In this document: positions 21,458 through 31,437 of the stretch, piece by piece
How positions within the stretch are numbered: the first letter of the stretch is position 1
How the letters are laid out: every line of letters starts with the position of its first letter
Source of the DNA: Pseudomonadota bacterium
GTDB taxonomy: Bacteria; Pseudomonadota; Alphaproteobacteria; Reyranellales; Reyranellaceae
Length of the DNA stretch: 64,000 nt
Direction: 5' to 3'
NCBI GenBank assembly: GCA_018240695.1
Contig: JAFEFH010000005.1
Coordinates: forward strand, 1-64,000
Made by a program: the position numbers and the translations under genes
The notes under the pieces: generated by a model
Told to the model about the DNA's origin: nothing
The model's input: only the letters and a program-made list of their open reading frames with translations
Database searches by the model: none

Positions 21458-22625
21458 GCGGCGACTGCTCGTCTTCGAACCGGATGCCGAGGGCCATTCG
21501 CTGGAGTGGCTCGAACATCTCGTCGCCTTCGTCGACAGCGGCACGGAACTCATCATCCTGGCCGCCGCTCCCCTTTGCGAGGCGCTCGGCCGCGCGCTGC
21601 CGGCCGGAGCGCGGGTGCGGCTGCTGCCCCTCTCCCGCTGGGAAAGGCGGCTCTGCCTGCAACGCCCGCTGCCGATCGCCGCCTTCGCGCGCTGGTGGAC
21701 CATGCGCCGTCATCTGCGGCGCACCGGCGCCGACACCGGCTTCTTCCTGATGCTCGACCTCCAATCCCTGCCCTTCGCTCTCGGTCTTGGCATGGATGGA
21801 CGGCGCGTTTCCGGCATCCTGTTCCGCCCCTCGGTGCACTATGGCGAGATCGGGCCCTACTCGCCCGGGCCCGCCGAACGGCGGCGCGACCGGCGCAAGG
21901 AACTGCTCTATCGCCGCATGCTGGCCAATCCGGCCGTCGATCGCGTGCTGTCGCTCGATCCGTTCTTTCCCGACTACGCCCGCCGCCAGTATCGTTATGG
22001 CGGCAAGGTCGACGCCCTTCCCGACCCGGTCCATCCGCCTGTCGCGACAGCCACGACCGCCGAGCCCGTGCCCGAGGGCCGCGTCTCCTTCCTGTTGTTC
22101 GGCTACCTCGCCGAGCGCAAGGGGCCCCTGGCCGTGCTCGACGCATTGGCCTTGTTGCCGCCGCACATCGCCCGCCGCGTGGCTGTGCGCTTCGCGGGCA
22201 AGGTCGATCCCGGGTTGCGTTACGCCATCGACCAGCGCTGCCGCGCGCTCGAAACGACCCAGCCGCGCCTTTGGCTGCGTGTCGACGATCGCCGCCTCGG
22301 CAGCGGTGAGCTTGCGGCGCTGGTGAACGAGAGTGACGTCGTTCTCGCGCCCTATCAGCGCTTCGTGGGCTCGAGCGGCGTGCTGCTATGGGCGGCACGC
22401 GCGGGTCGGCCGGTGCTCGCGCAGGAATTCGGCCTGATCGGCAAGCTGACGCGCGACAATCGTCTCGGCGTGGCCGTCGATTCGGGGGACTCCGAGGAAC
22501 TCGCCCGCGAGATCGTGCGCATGGTGGAGTGCGGTCCCGAAACCTTCATCGACCATGCTGCCGCCGGGCGTTTCGTCGCCGCACAGACGCCGCAACGCTT
22601 CGCCTCGCTTGTGCTTTCCGTGTGA
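21435..22625 (+). CDS. Glycosyltransferase, GT4-like
   Basis: The 396-residue protein has a GT-B type C-terminal half: FLLFGYLAERKGPLAVLDAL, then LVNESDVVLAPYQRFVGSSG and LAQEFGLIGKLTRDNRLGVA. The N-terminal half (LLVFEPDAEGHSLEWLEHL) is less conserved and may bind the acceptor. I chose the ATG at 21435, inside the end of the previous gene, because the recognisable sequence begins there although the frame is open upstream. It is the last gene before the promoter box at 22637. Confidence 0.8.
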   Translation: MPSPPAAKRRLLVFEPDAEGHSLEWLEHLVAFVDSGTELIILAAAPLCEALGRALPAGARVRLLPLSRWERRLCLQRPLPIAAFARWWTMRRHLRRTGADTGFFLMLDLQSLPFALGLGMDGRRVSGILFRPSVHYGEIGPYSPGPAERRRDRRKELLYRRMLANPAVDRVLSLDPFFPDYARRQYRYGGKVDALPDPVHPPVATATTAEPVPEGRVSFLLFGYLAERKGPLAVLDALALLPPHIARRVAVRFAGKVDPGLRYAIDQRCRALETTQPRLWLRVDDRRLGSGELAALVNESDVVLAPYQRFVGSSGVLLWAARAGRPVLAQEFGLIGKLTRDNRLGVAVDSGDSEELAREIVRMVECGPETFIDHAAAGRFVAAQTPQRFASLVLSV

Positions 22626-22636
22626 CCAGAGGCCAA

Positions 22637-22652
22637 GTCGCACTTTGATCAC
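22637..22652 (+). promoter_or_regulatory. EPS box B: direct repeat GTCGC-N6-ATCAC before the WcaJ-like gene
   Basis: The sequence GTCGCACTTTGATCAC has half-sites 11 bp apart, the first with one departure from GNCAC. It ends 51 bp before the ATG at 22704. GAGACT lies 24-29 bases downstream of the box, the position of the -10-like hexamers at the other boxes. Unlike the other units, this one has a leader with an AGGAG ribosome-binding site, which explains the longer distance. Confidence 0.6.
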
Positions 22653-22703
22653 AACATGACGCGCCCATGAGCGTTGAGACTTCGGCCTCAAGGAGCTCGA
22701 CAC

Positions 22704-24188
22704 ATGAAGCACGCCACCGCCATCGTCAGCGCGACGTCGCCCCTCGCCGTCGACGCCGAACCGCGCAGCACCACCGCCCCGCGCGGCAGCGGCCGCACGA
22801 TTTCCGAAGCCATCACGGGCCGCCTGATGGCCTGCTACGACGCCCTCGTCATGCTGGGCGCGGGACTCGCCGCGCTGCATTGGGATTCGCACGACGTCGA
22901 CTGGCGGTTGGGCAGCCTGGTGGTGTTGCTGGGCGCCCTGCTGGGCACGAACTTCCTGCGCATGGCGGGGGCTCATCGCTTCGCGCAGTTCGGGCGCATC
23001 GACCAGGCGCTGGCGCGGGTGCTGCTCGGCTGGCTGCTGACGCTCACCGCGCTGTTCGCGGCCACGCACGTGATCGATCCCATTACCGCCGCCGATGGGC
23101 CCTGGATCGCGGCATGGTTCACCGGCGGCGCACTGCTGTTGGGCGGTAGCCGCTTCCTGCTGTGGCGCCAGATGCGCGAATGGGAGAGCGCCGGGCGCCT
23201 CGGTGAAGTCGTGGCGATCGTCGGCGCCGGGCCGGTGGCCCAGCGCCTCCTACGCGATCTCAACGCCCATCACACCAACCTGCGCATCGCGGGCGTCTAC
23301 GACGACAAAGCGGCGCACCTGCCCGCGCAATGCATGGGTCATCCGATCCGCGGCACCGTCGACGATCTCGTCCAGGACGCGCGCCGGCTCGGCATCGACA
23401 CCGTGATCGTAGCCATCCCCCTGGCCGAGGACCGGCTCCTCGTCGACACGCTGAACAAGCTCTGTCTCGTGCCCGTCGACGTGCGGCTCTGCCCCGACGC
23501 GTTCGGCCTGCGTCTCGGCACGGTCGAGGCCAGCCACATGGGCGGCCACACGTTCCTGAACGTCGTCGACCGGCCGTTGCGCGAGGGCCGCTGGGCGATC
23601 AAGGCGCTGGAGGACCGGATCCTCGGGGCGGGCATCCTGGCGCTGATCTCGCCGGTGCTGCTGGCCATCGCCATCGCCATCAAGCTCGACAGCCCGGGCC
23701 CGGTGTTCTTCCGCCAGAAGCGCTACGGCTACAACAACCAGCTGATCGAGGTCTGGAAGTTCCGCAGCATGTACACCGAGATGAGCGACGCCAACGGCGA
23801 GCAGCTCACCCGGCGCAACGACCCGCGCATCACGCGCCTCGGCGCCTTCCTGCGCCGCACCAGCCTCGACGAACTGCCGCAGTTCCTGAACGTGTTGCGC
23901 GGCGAGATGTCGATCGTCGGCCCGCGCCCGCACGCACTCTCGGCCAAGGCCGGCACGTTGCTCTACCAAGATGCGGTGAAGTCCTACGACGCCCGCCATC
24001 GCGTGAAGCCCGGCATCACCGGCTGGGCGCAGGTGAATGGCTGGCGCGGCGAGACCGACACCGTCGAGCAGATCCGCAAGCGCGTGGAGCACGACCTCTT
24101 CTACATCGACAACTGGTCGATCCTGCTCGACCTGCGGATCATCCTGCGCACCGTCCTCGGCGGCTTCATGGGTCGCCATGCCTTTTGA
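22704..24188 (+). CDS. Undecaprenyl-phosphate sugar-1-phosphate transferase, WcaJ-like
   Basis: The 494-residue membrane enzyme starts EPS repeat-unit synthesis by moving hexose-1-phosphate onto undecaprenyl phosphate. Four N-terminal membrane helices and a Rossmann-like region ([18 protein letters not shown]) precede the catalytic bacterial sugar transferase domain: [68 protein letters not shown] and [18 protein letters not shown] chose ATG 22704 for its AGGAG site; an earlier in-frame start at 22674 has none. The usual substrate of this family is UDP-glucose. Confidence 0.93.
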   Translation: MKHATAIVSATSPLAVDAEPRSTTAPRGSGRTISEAITGRLMACYDALVMLGAGLAALHWDSHDVDWRLGSLVVLLGALLGTNFLRMAGAHRFAQFGRIDQALARVLLGWLLTLTALFAATHVIDPITAADGPWIAAWFTGGALLLGGSRFLLWRQMREWESAGRLGEVVAIVGAGPVAQRLLRDLNAHHTNLRIAGVYDDKAAHLPAQCMGHPIRGTVDDLVQDARRLGIDTVIVAIPLAEDRLLVDTLNKLCLVPVDVRLCPDAFGLRLGTVEASHMGGHTFLNVVDRPLREGRWAIKALEDRILGAGILALISPVLLAIAIAIKLDSPGPVFFRQKRYGYNNQLIEVWKFRSMYTEMSDANGEQLTRRNDPRITRLGAFLRRTSLDELPQFLNVLRGEMSIVGPRPHALSAKAGTLLYQDAVKSYDARHRVKPGITGWAQVNGWRGETDTVEQIRKRVEHDLFYIDNWSILLDLRIILRTVLGGFMGRHAF

Positions 24189-24207
24189 GCAATCGACAGG
24201 ACGCCCC

Positions 24208-25401
24208 ATGCGTTGTCTCTGGCTCACGCTCGCCGACCCCGAACCGCGCCACAACGGCCAATACGTCTATTCGGGCGGGCTGATCGACTCGGTCGCCGCG
24301 ACCGGCAGCGATGTCGAGGTGCTGGGCCTGCGGCGGCCCGAATCGGATCGCTGCAGCGGCGCGCGCAACGATCACGTCGTCTGGTGGCTGCCGGGCGGGC
24401 CGCTCGACGCCCGCCAGTCGCGCTGGGGCAGCCTCGCTTCGTGGCTGCCGCATATCGCCTATCGCTGCCACACCGCCGCGATGCGCCGCGAGCTCGACGA
24501 GCTGCTCGGCCGCGGCGGCTGGGACGGTATCGTGTTCGACGGCATCTCGGTGGGCTGGGCGTTGCCGCGTGTGCGGGCCTTCTATGCCGACAAGGCCGAC
24601 CGGCCGCGCCTGATCTATGTCTCGCACAATCACGAGGAGAGCCTGCGCTTCCAGGTGGCCGAGAACCAGCCGCGCTTCCTCAAGCGTCAGGCCGTGCGCT
24701 TCGACGCCCTGAAGGTCTCGCGTCTCGAGCGCGAGCTGGTCGACCAGGTCGACTATGTCACCGCCATCACGCCCGAGGATCTGTCGCTTTACCGCCGCCG
24801 CCGCGACAAGCCGATGGGTGTCGTGACGCCGGGTTATCGCGGCCGCCGCCTCAAGGAGCGCCGCATCTCGCGCGAGCTGCCCCGCCGCGCGGTGATCGTC
24901 GGATCGTTCGACTGGATCGCCAAACGCATGAACCTCGAGGAGTTCGTCGACGTGGCCGATCCGTTGTTCGCCGAGCAGAAGGCCGAGTTGCAAGCCGTCG
25001 GCAGCGCCGAGGAGTCCTTCCTGAACGGCCTGCGCGACCGCACGGTCGCGACGCGCTTCACCGGCACGGTGCCCGATCTCACGCGCTACATGGACGAGGC
25101 GCGCATCGCCATCGTGCCCGAGCGCAACGGCGGCGGCTTCAAGCTCAAGGTCCTGGAATACGTCTTCAATCGCATTCCCGTCTTCGCGCTGACCGGCTCG
25201 TTCGCGGGCGTGCCGTTGCGACATAACGACAGTGTCATGCTCTACCCCGACCACGCCGCCCTGGCGCATGGCGTGCTCGAGGCGATCGACGATGTCGACC
25301 GGCTGAACAGCCTTCAGGAACGCGCCTATGCCGCCTGCCGCGACCATTTCGACTGGGCGAGCCGCGGCCGGCAGCTCCTGTCGGTGATCGCCGCCTCATG
25401 A
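24208..25401 (+). CDS. Glycosyltransferase, GT4-like
   Basis: The 397-residue protein begins CLWLTLADPEPRHNGQYVYS, with the glycine-rich acceptor loop of GT4 enzymes, and has YVSHNHEESLRFQV and a C-terminal donor domain ending in IVPERNGGGFKLKVLEYVF. ATG 24208 follows an AGGA site; an in-frame ATG at 24178 overlaps the previous gene. Its stop overlaps the next gene in ATGA. It should add a sugar to the EPS repeat unit; the specificity is unknown. Confidence 0.82.
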   Translation: MRCLWLTLADPEPRHNGQYVYSGGLIDSVAATGSDVEVLGLRRPESDRCSGARNDHVVWWLPGGPLDARQSRWGSLASWLPHIAYRCHTAAMRRELDELLGRGGWDGIVFDGISVGWALPRVRAFYADKADRPRLIYVSHNHEESLRFQVAENQPRFLKRQAVRFDALKVSRLERELVDQVDYVTAITPEDLSLYRRRRDKPMGVVTPGYRGRRLKERRISRELPRRAVIVGSFDWIAKRMNLEEFVDVADPLFAEQKAELQAVGSAEESFLNGLRDRTVATRFTGTVPDLTRYMDEARIAIVPERNGGGFKLKVLEYVFNRIPVFALTGSFAGVPLRHNDSVMLYPDHAALAHGVLEAIDDVDRLNSLQERAYAACRDHFDWASRGRQLLSVIAAS

Positions 25402-26714
25402 CGGCCAGCAGGCGCCTCGACGGCATCGATACGGCCCTGATCGTCCTCTTCCTGATCGGGCTCTATCTCGGTGTGTCGCTCCAGATCACCTCGAAGATCC
25501 CGCTCACCTGCGCGCCATCCGGCGTCGCGGGCATGGCGATGCTCTGGCGGCGGCGCGACAGCATCCGGCCGGCCCATCTCGCCGGGCTGTGCGCCGTGGT
25601 CGCGCTCTATCTCGGCTCCGTCCTCGCGGCCTCGGACGTTTCGTTCCTGAGCAAGCGCTTCACTGGCCTCATCCAGCTCACTTATTCGCTGGTCATCGGC
25701 TACGCGATGTTCCTGACCTTGATCGACGCCGAGCGCGACCAGGTCGCCAAGATCCTGCTGATCTTCTGCCTCTGCATCATCGTGGGCTGCGTGCTGGAGA
25801 ACCATACCGGCCTGCGCTCGATCAGCGACGCCGTGCGCGATCGCCTCTATGCCGCGGGCGTGGTCTACGACGCCGACCGGCGCGACGAGATCCTGTATGG
25901 CCGCATCCGGCCCAAGCTCTTCACCTCCGAGCCCTCCGCCGTCACCTTTGCCTACACGCATTATTGCTCGGCGTGGCTGATCATCAGCCGCTCGCGCTAC
26001 AAGCTCGCGATCTATGCCGGCCTGGTCGGGCTGGCGCTGGTCGTGCTGCCGGGACCGACCCTGGTGCTGATGCTGCTGCTCGCCGTGCCGTATCTGGTGC
26101 TGCTCGCCGGCGCACGGGCCGGCCGGCCGCAGATCACGCGCATGATCGGTGCCGCCGCGCTCTCCAGCGTCGTGCTGGGCGTCGCCTTCGTGCTCGGCAC
26201 CACCTTGTTCGCCGCCCGCATCGCCCAGATGCAGCACGGCGACGATGCGAGTTTCTTCTACCGCTTCACCGGCCCGATGCTGGTGGCCTTCGACATGTTC
26301 CGCCATCACCCCTGGGCCGGCTCCGGCCTGACCGGCGAGCCGTACATCGCCAACGAGGTGCTGAACGTCTACATGAACTCGGGCTCCTTCTCGTCGGCCT
26401 GGCGCATTCCCAAGATCGGTGACGTGCTCACCAACTATTTCTGGCTGCACTGGATCTATCTCGGCCTCGTCTGGGGCGTGGCGACGGTCGTGGGCATCTC
26501 GTGGTGGCTGCGCAAGCTCGGCACCCCCAGCATTCTCTTCTGCTGGATCGTCTGGACGATCCTGGGACAGGCCTCGGGCTCGTATGTCGGCCCGAAGACC
26601 TGGGCCGTGCTCCTGATCGCCGCCGCAGCGTCGATCCTCAGCCAGCGCGACGTGCCTGTGGCGGCGCAACGCACTCTTCCGCGCCCGCTGTTCCTCTCGC
26701 GGGCCTGGTCGTGA
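25398..26714 (+). CDS. Polytopic membrane protein, probable EPS polymerase (Wzy/O-antigen ligase-like)
   Basis: The 438-residue protein has about ten hydrophobic helices and a large loop around residues 150-190 and 280-340. The segment YRFTGPMLVAFDMFRHHPWAG, split here as YRFTGPMLVAFDMF and RHHPWAGSGLTGE, resembles the Wzy_C/O-antigen ligase signature, where a conserved His-Pro-x-G follows a long loop. By position, between transferases and flippase, and because no other polymerase is present, it is the best candidate for repeat-unit polymerisation. It overlaps both neighbours by 4 bases. Confidence 0.75.
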   Translation: MTASRRLDGIDTALIVLFLIGLYLGVSLQITSKIPLTCAPSGVAGMAMLWRRRDSIRPAHLAGLCAVVALYLGSVLAASDVSFLSKRFTGLIQLTYSLVIGYAMFLTLIDAERDQVAKILLIFCLCIIVGCVLENHTGLRSISDAVRDRLYAAGVVYDADRRDEILYGRIRPKLFTSEPSAVTFAYTHYCSAWLIISRSRYKLAIYAGLVGLALVVLPGPTLVLMLLLAVPYLVLLAGARAGRPQITRMIGAAALSSVVLGVAFVLGTTLFAARIAQMQHGDDASFFYRFTGPMLVAFDMFRHHPWAGSGLTGEPYIANEVLNVYMNSGSFSSAWRIPKIGDVLTNYFWLHWIYLGLVWGVATVVGISWWLRKLGTPSILFCWIVWTILGQASGSYVGPKTWAVLLIAAAASILSQRDVPVAAQRTLPRPLFLSRAWS

Positions 26715-27961
26715 GTTCGGGCGACGCGCATCGGCGCTCCCTGCTCGGCCTCGGCGCGGGCGTTCTGGCGACCCTGCCGATCGCCGCGGCGGCCGACACG
26801 CGCCCGCCGACCGGGCGGCAGACGGTGTCCGCGACGGCGTTCGGCGCCAAGGGCGACGGTGCGGCCGACGACAGTGCCGCTTTGCAGGCGGCGTTCGATG
26901 CCGCCTTCGCGGCCGACGGGCCGGGCTTCGTCACCTTGCCGCCGGGCACGTATAAGATATCGCGCACGCTGCGCATCGCGCCGCACGGCAATCTCACCCG
27001 GCACCACGGCATCCTGGCGCATGGCGCGCGGCTGCGGTCCGCCATCACCGACGGCAGCGACGTCGTCGCCTTCGATTGCCGCTCGACCGACCGCTTCCTG
27101 CTGATCGAAGGCCTCGACATCCTGGGCAACGGCCGCGAGGGCGCCGGCCTCGCGCTACAGTGCGAGTCCAAGGAGCACTATCTCTACAATTTCTGCCTGC
27201 GCGATCTGGTGATCCAGGGCTGTGGCGGCGACGGCGCGCGCCTGCTGGGCGACGTGTTCGAGGGCCAGATCGCCAACAGCTACTTCCGGGACAATCGCCG
27301 CAACGGCGTCACCTTCGGTCACGGCAAGCAGGCCGGCATCCTGTCGGCCCTGCACGTCTTCGGCTGCGTCTTCGGCCAGAACGGCCGGTTCGGCGTCGAG
27401 ATGGTCAACGGCTGCTACGACGTCGCCTATCATGGCTGCTATTTCCTGCTGAACGGCCGCAACGGGCTGGCCGCCGCCAATGGCTGCACGCTGCTGTCCA
27501 ATTGCGGCTTCGAGAACAACCACGAGGCAGCGGCCGACTTTGCCGGCGGCGGCCCCGGTATCTGGCTGCAGGGCTTCGGCACACTGATCGGCTGCACCGG
27601 CTATTCGATGTTCAAGCAGACCCGGCTGATCGAGGCCTATGTCGTCGACCAGTTCACGATGATCGGTTGCAGCGGCAGCGGCGACGGCAACGCCAAGGGC
27701 GCGGGTCTCGCGCTGATCGGCGGCGAACGCAAAGGGCGCGCCGCGATCATCTCGCCCAGTGGCGCCGTCGAATACAAGAAAGGCTTCGAGGCGCTCGAGA
27801 TCGGCGGCAAGGACGGTGGCGTGCGCTTCGGGTCGGACTGGCAGAGCCCGAATCTCGCGCGGCTGGGCGACCATCACCTCTGGGTCGACCGCACCGGCCG
27901 CCTGCGCCTGAAGAAGGGATCGCCTAGGTCGGACGAAGACGGCGCGCCGGTAGGCTCATGA
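26711..27961 (+). CDS. Exported right-handed beta-helix protein (pectate-lyase superfamily)
   Basis: The 416-residue protein starts at GTG 26711, overlapping the polymerase stop. The N-terminus HRRSLLGLGAGVLATLPIAA looks like a twin-arginine signal (RR followed by a hydrophobic stretch and AAAADT). The mature part begins VSATAFGAKGDGAADDSAAL, the hallmark of the Pectate_lyase_3 beta-helix, followed by repeated short turns rich in Gly and Asn. It may trim, epimerise or bind the polysaccharide in the periplasm. Which of these cannot be told, and no catalytic residues are clear. Its last 38 bases overlap the 3' end of the flippase gene on the other strand. Confidence 0.78.
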   Translation: MSSGDAHRRSLLGLGAGVLATLPIAAAADTRPPTGRQTVSATAFGAKGDGAADDSAALQAAFDAAFAADGPGFVTLPPGTYKISRTLRIAPHGNLTRHHGILAHGARLRSAITDGSDVVAFDCRSTDRFLLIEGLDILGNGREGAGLALQCESKEHYLYNFCLRDLVIQGCGGDGARLLGDVFEGQIANSYFRDNRRNGVTFGHGKQAGILSALHVFGCVFGQNGRFGVEMVNGCYDVAYHGCYFLLNGRNGLAAANGCTLLSNCGFENNHEAAADFAGGGPGIWLQGFGTLIGCTGYSMFKQTRLIEAYVVDQFTMIGCSGSGDGNAKGAGLALIGGERKGRAAIISPSGAVEYKKGFEALEIGGKDGGVRFGSDWQSPNLARLGDHHLWVDRTGRLRLKKGSPRSDEDGAPVGS

Positions 27962-29435
27962 GCGACAGCAGCTCGCGCCGGGTCTCCGGCCATGCGAGCA
28001 GCACCAGCAAGGCCGACAGCAGCGCCACGGCGCCAACCGCGACGATTCCCGCCAGTGTGGGGGCCGGCTCGATGCGCCGCACCAGTATCGCCGCCACGGC
28101 GACGGCGGCGGCTGCCGATGCCGGCGGAGCGATGGCGCGCCAGATCTGCGCGGTGCGGACGGGGCCGTGGCGCGCCGCCAGCCACAATCCCACGGGAAGG
28201 CGCAGCGCGATCCCGACGAGAGCGAGCGCGGCCGCGACGCCCGTGGTGCCCCAATGCAGACCGCCCACGATCGAGGCGATGCAAATCCCCGTATCGATCA
28301 ACGTGGCGCGCAGCATCTCCCCCGTCCGAGCCTGCGACATGTAGAGAAGGCCCGCCGCGAGCAGCGTCGGCAGATAGAAAGCCGACACGCTGAACAGCGC
28401 GACCAGCGGCACGGCCTCCGCCCAAGACGGGCCGAACAGGATCGCCACCACCCAGTCGGCCGTGACCGCCGCCAGGGCGAAGGCCGGCATGGTGAGCAAG
28501 GCGAGCTTCTGCATCACCTGCCCGAAGACCTGGCGATAGCGCACGGGATCGTCGTTGAGGCGGCTGAGCGCCGGCATGGCCGTCGCGTAGACCGGCGCAT
28601 TGATCGTGTTCACCGGCATCATCAGCAGCCGCGTCGTGCGCTCGTACAGGCCGAGCGCCGCCGGTCCCCAGAGCCAGCCGATCAGGATCTGGTCGATGCT
28701 GCGCGAAAAGGCGGTGGCGAGACCACTGCCTGTCACTGAGGCACCATATCCCAGCAGGCTTCGGACGCCGTCGGTTCGTGCGGGCGCCGCCGGCCGCCAG
28801 CGACAGACGATCCAGCTCGCGATCATCAGGAAAATGGGCGAGACCAGTCGCTGCACCACCAGCGCCCAATAGCCCGCGCCGTGCAGCGCAAGACCGATGG
28901 CCGCCGCGAAGGCCAGCAGATCGGCAACGGTCTCGATGCCGGCAATTGCGGCGAAGCGCATCTGCCGCCGCAACAGCGCCCAGTGCTGGACCGTGAGCCC
29001 GCTCGCCACGAAGGCCAACGCCAGCCAGCGCGCCACGTCCGTGAGCTCGGGCTGGTCATAGAAGTGCGCGAGCAGAGGCGCACAGGCGAAAAGACCGAGG
29101 CCCAACACGGCGCCGACGCCGGCATTGATCCAGAACAGCGCCGAGACCTGGGCATGGCTGATGTCCTGGCGCTGGATGGTGGCGGCCGACAGGCCGAACT
29201 CCTTCACCAGGTCGAGGATGGCGCCGATTGCGGCAACCATCGCCAGCAGGCCGAACGCCGACGGCGGCAACAGCCGCGCCAGCACCACGAGGGTGGCCAT
29301 CTGCCCCAGCACGCGCACGCCTTGCGCCGCCATCAGCACGACGCCGCCGCGGCGCGAGCGCCGGCCGAGGTCTGCCGTCAGATGGTCGACGCCGAGCTCG
29401 CGCTCAGGCGACCGCGCGCTGCTTGCCGACCGCAT
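27924..29435 (-). CDS. Wzx-like lipid-linked repeat-unit flippase (MOP superfamily)
   Basis: The 503-residue polytopic membrane protein has about 12-14 helices and the N-terminal motif GVRVLGQMATLVVLARLLPP followed by FGLLAMVAAIGAILDLVKEF, typical of polysaccharide translocases. It would flip undecaprenyl-linked repeat units to the periplasm. I use ATG 29435, which lies inside the last 32 bases of fcl; the frame is open to 29465. It is the last gene of the minus-strand gmd operon and ends inside the convergent beta-helix gene. Confidence 0.88.
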   Translation of the reverse strand: MRSASSARSPERELGVDHLTADLGRRSRRGGVVLMAAQGVRVLGQMATLVVLARLLPPSAFGLLAMVAAIGAILDLVKEFGLSAATIQRQDISHAQVSALFWINAGVGAVLGLGLFACAPLLAHFYDQPELTDVARWLALAFVASGLTVQHWALLRRQMRFAAIAGIETVADLLAFAAAIGLALHGAGYWALVVQRLVSPIFLMIASWIVCRWRPAAPARTDGVRSLLGYGASVTGSGLATAFSRSIDQILIGWLWGPAALGLYERTTRLLMMPVNTINAPVYATAMPALSRLNDDPVRYRQVFGQVMQKLALLTMPAFALAAVTADWVVAILFGPSWAEAVPLVALFSVSAFYLPTLLAAGLLYMSQARTGEMLRATLIDTGICIASIVGGLHWGTTGVAAALALVGIALRLPVGLWLAARHGPVRTAQIWRAIAPPASAAAAVAVAAILVRRIEPAPTLAGIVAVGAVALLSALLVLLAWPETRRELLSLMSLPARRLRPT

Positions 29436-30369
29436 GCTCGAGATACCAGCGATAGGTCGCCTCAAGGCCGGCCTGGAGAGAGGTCTTCGCCCGCCAGCCC
29501 AGCGATGCGGCCAAGTGGGTATCGACCATCTTGCGGGGCACGCCGTCGGGCCGCGACGTATCGAAGCGAATGCCGCCCTTGTAGCCCACGACCTTGCAAA
29601 CGAGGCTGACCAGGTCGCGGATCGGCACGTCCGAGCCAGGACCGAGATTGACGATCTGCTCGTCCGAATAGTGTTGCATCAGGAAGACCATGCCGTCGGC
29701 AGCGTCGTCGGCGAACAGGAACTCGCGACGCACCGCGCCGGTGCCCCACACGTCCATCGTCGGTGCCCGCGATTCCTTGGCCTGGTGGGCCTTGACCAGC
29801 AGTGCCGGGATAACGTGGCTCTGCATCAGGTCGAAATTGTCGCCGATGCCGTAGAGATTGCAGGGCATCGCCGAGACGAAGTCGCAGCCGTACTGGCGCC
29901 TGTAGGCCTGGCCGAGCTTGATGCCGGCGATCTTGGCCACCGCATACCACTGGTTCGTGGGCTCGAGAGGCCCGGTCAGCAGCGCGTCTTCGGGGATCGG
30001 CTGCGGCGCAAGCCGCGGATAGATGCAGGACGAGCCCAGCAGCATCAGCTTCTCGACACCGAGCCGGCGCGATGCCTCGGTGACGTTGGCTTGGATCATC
30101 AGGTTGTCGTAGATGAACTCGGCCGGCCGCGTGTCGTTGGCGTAGATGCCGCCGACCCGCGCCGCCGCCAGGAACACGGCCTGCGGACGCGCGTCCCGCA
30201 TCCACCGCTCGAGTTGCTCGGGCCGCCTCAGGTCGACCGACTCGCGCGGCGCCGTCAGGATTTCGCAGCCCTCACCCTCCAGGCGGCGCACCAGGGCGCT
30301 GCCCACGAGGCCGCGGTGACCCGCGACCCAGACTTTCTTATTGCGCAGCGTGTAGGACGGGCTGGACAT
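29404..30369 (-). CDS. fcl: GDP-L-fucose synthase
   Basis: The 321-residue SDR-family epimerase/reductase turns GDP-4-keto-6-deoxymannose into GDP-L-fucose using NADPH. It has the nucleotide-binding [18 protein letters not shown], the [10 protein letters not shown] segment, GSSCIYPR with the catalytic Ser, and the YxxxK pair in [11 protein letters not shown]. Length is normal. The gene overlaps gmd by 32 bases and the flippase gene by 32 bases, which points to coupled translation of the whole operon. Confidence 0.96.
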   Translation of the reverse strand: MSSPSYTLRNKKVWVAGHRGLVGSALVRRLEGEGCEILTAPRESVDLRRPEQLERWMRDARPQAVFLAAARVGGIYANDTRPAEFIYDNLMIQANVTEASRRLGVEKLMLLGSSCIYPRLAPQPIPEDALLTGPLEPTNQWYAVAKIAGIKLGQAYRRQYGCDFVSAMPCNLYGIGDNFDLMQSHVIPALLVKAHQAKESRAPTMDVWGTGAVRREFLFADDAADGMVFLMQHYSDEQIVNLGPGSDVPIRDLVSLVCKVVGYKGGIRFDTSRPDGVPRKMVDTHLAASLGWRAKTSLQAGLEATYRWYLEHAVGKQRAVA

Positions 30370-31423
30370 AGCGGTCTCCCATTTTCTTGATGATCATGCG
30401 GTCGGAATCGACCATCTCGGCCACGAGCTGCTCGAAGCTCGTGCGGTGACGCCAGCCGAGCTGCGTCAGCGCCTTGGCCGGGTCGCCCAGCAGCAGGTCG
30501 ACCTCGGTCGGACGGCGATAGGCCTCGTCGAGCGCCACCAGCACCTTGCCGGTACGGCGGCAACAGCCATGCTCCTCGGCGCCCGATCCGCGCCAGACGA
30601 TGTCGCGATCGATCTGGCGGAAGGCCAGCTCGACGAACTCGCGCACCGTATGGGTCTCGCCGGTCGCCAGCACGTAGTCGTCGGGCTTGTCCTGCTGGAG
30701 GATGCGCCACATGCCCTCGACGTAGTCACGGGCATGGCCCCAGTCGCGCTTGGCGTCGAGATTGCCGAGATAGAGCATGTCCTGGAAGCCGCGCTCGATG
30801 GCGGCGACGGCGCGAGTGATCTTGCGCGTCACGAACGTCTCGCCGCGGATCGGCGATTCGTGATTGAACAGGATGCCGTTCGAGGCGTGCATGCCGTAGG
30901 CCTCGCGGTAGTTCACCGTGATCCAGTAGGCATAGAGCTTGGCCACGGCGTACGGGCTGCGCGGATAGAACGGCGTGCCTTCGCGCTGCGGCGTCTCCTG
31001 GACCTTGCCGAACAGTTCCGACGTCGACGCCTGGTAGAAGCGCACGTCGTCGTGCATGCGCAGGATGCGGATGGCCTCGAGCAGGCGCAACGTGCCCAGC
31101 GCGTCGGTGTTGGCCGTGTATTCCGGAGTCTCGAAGCTCACCTGCACGTGGCTCTGCGCCGCGAGATTATACACTTCGGTCGGCTTCACTTCGCCCAGCA
31201 GGCTGAGCAGGTTGGCCGAATCGGTCATGTCGCCGTAGTGCAGGAACAGGCGCACGCCCGCGTCGTGCCGGTCGCGATAGAGATAGTCGATGCGCTCGGT
31301 ATTGAGCAGCGACGAGCGCCGCTTGATGCCGTGCACGATGTATCCGCGATTGAGCAGCGTGTCGGCCAGATAGGCACCGTCCTGACCGGTGATGCCGGTG
31401 ATCAGGGCAATCTTCTGCTTCAT
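30338..31423 (-). CDS. gmd: GDP-mannose 4,6-dehydratase
   Basis: The 361-residue SDR enzyme converts GDP-mannose to GDP-4-keto-6-deoxymannose, the first step to GDP-L-fucose. Visible features are [20 protein letters not shown] at the N-terminus, [13 protein letters not shown], the catalytic STSELFGK and [12 protein letters not shown] with YxxxK, and [16 protein letters not shown]. The ATG at 31423 has a GGAAGG site a few bases upstream. Together with manC this locus can make GDP-fucose from mannose-1-phosphate. Confidence 0.97.
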   Translation of the reverse strand: MKQKIALITGITGQDGAYLADTLLNRGYIVHGIKRRSSLLNTERIDYLYRDRHDAGVRLFLHYGDMTDSANLLSLLGEVKPTEVYNLAAQSHVQVSFETPEYTANTDALGTLRLLEAIRILRMHDDVRFYQASTSELFGKVQETPQREGTPFYPRSPYAVAKLYAYWITVNYREAYGMHASNGILFNHESPIRGETFVTRKITRAVAAIERGFQDMLYLGNLDAKRDWGHARDYVEGMWRILQQDKPDDYVLATGETHTVREFVELAFRQIDRDIVWRGSGAEEHGCCRRTGKVLVALDEAYRRPTEVDLLLGDPAKALTQLGWRHRTSFEQLVAEMVDSDRMIIKKMGDRYVQPVLHAAQ

Positions 31424-31437
31424 GATGGACCTTCCGT

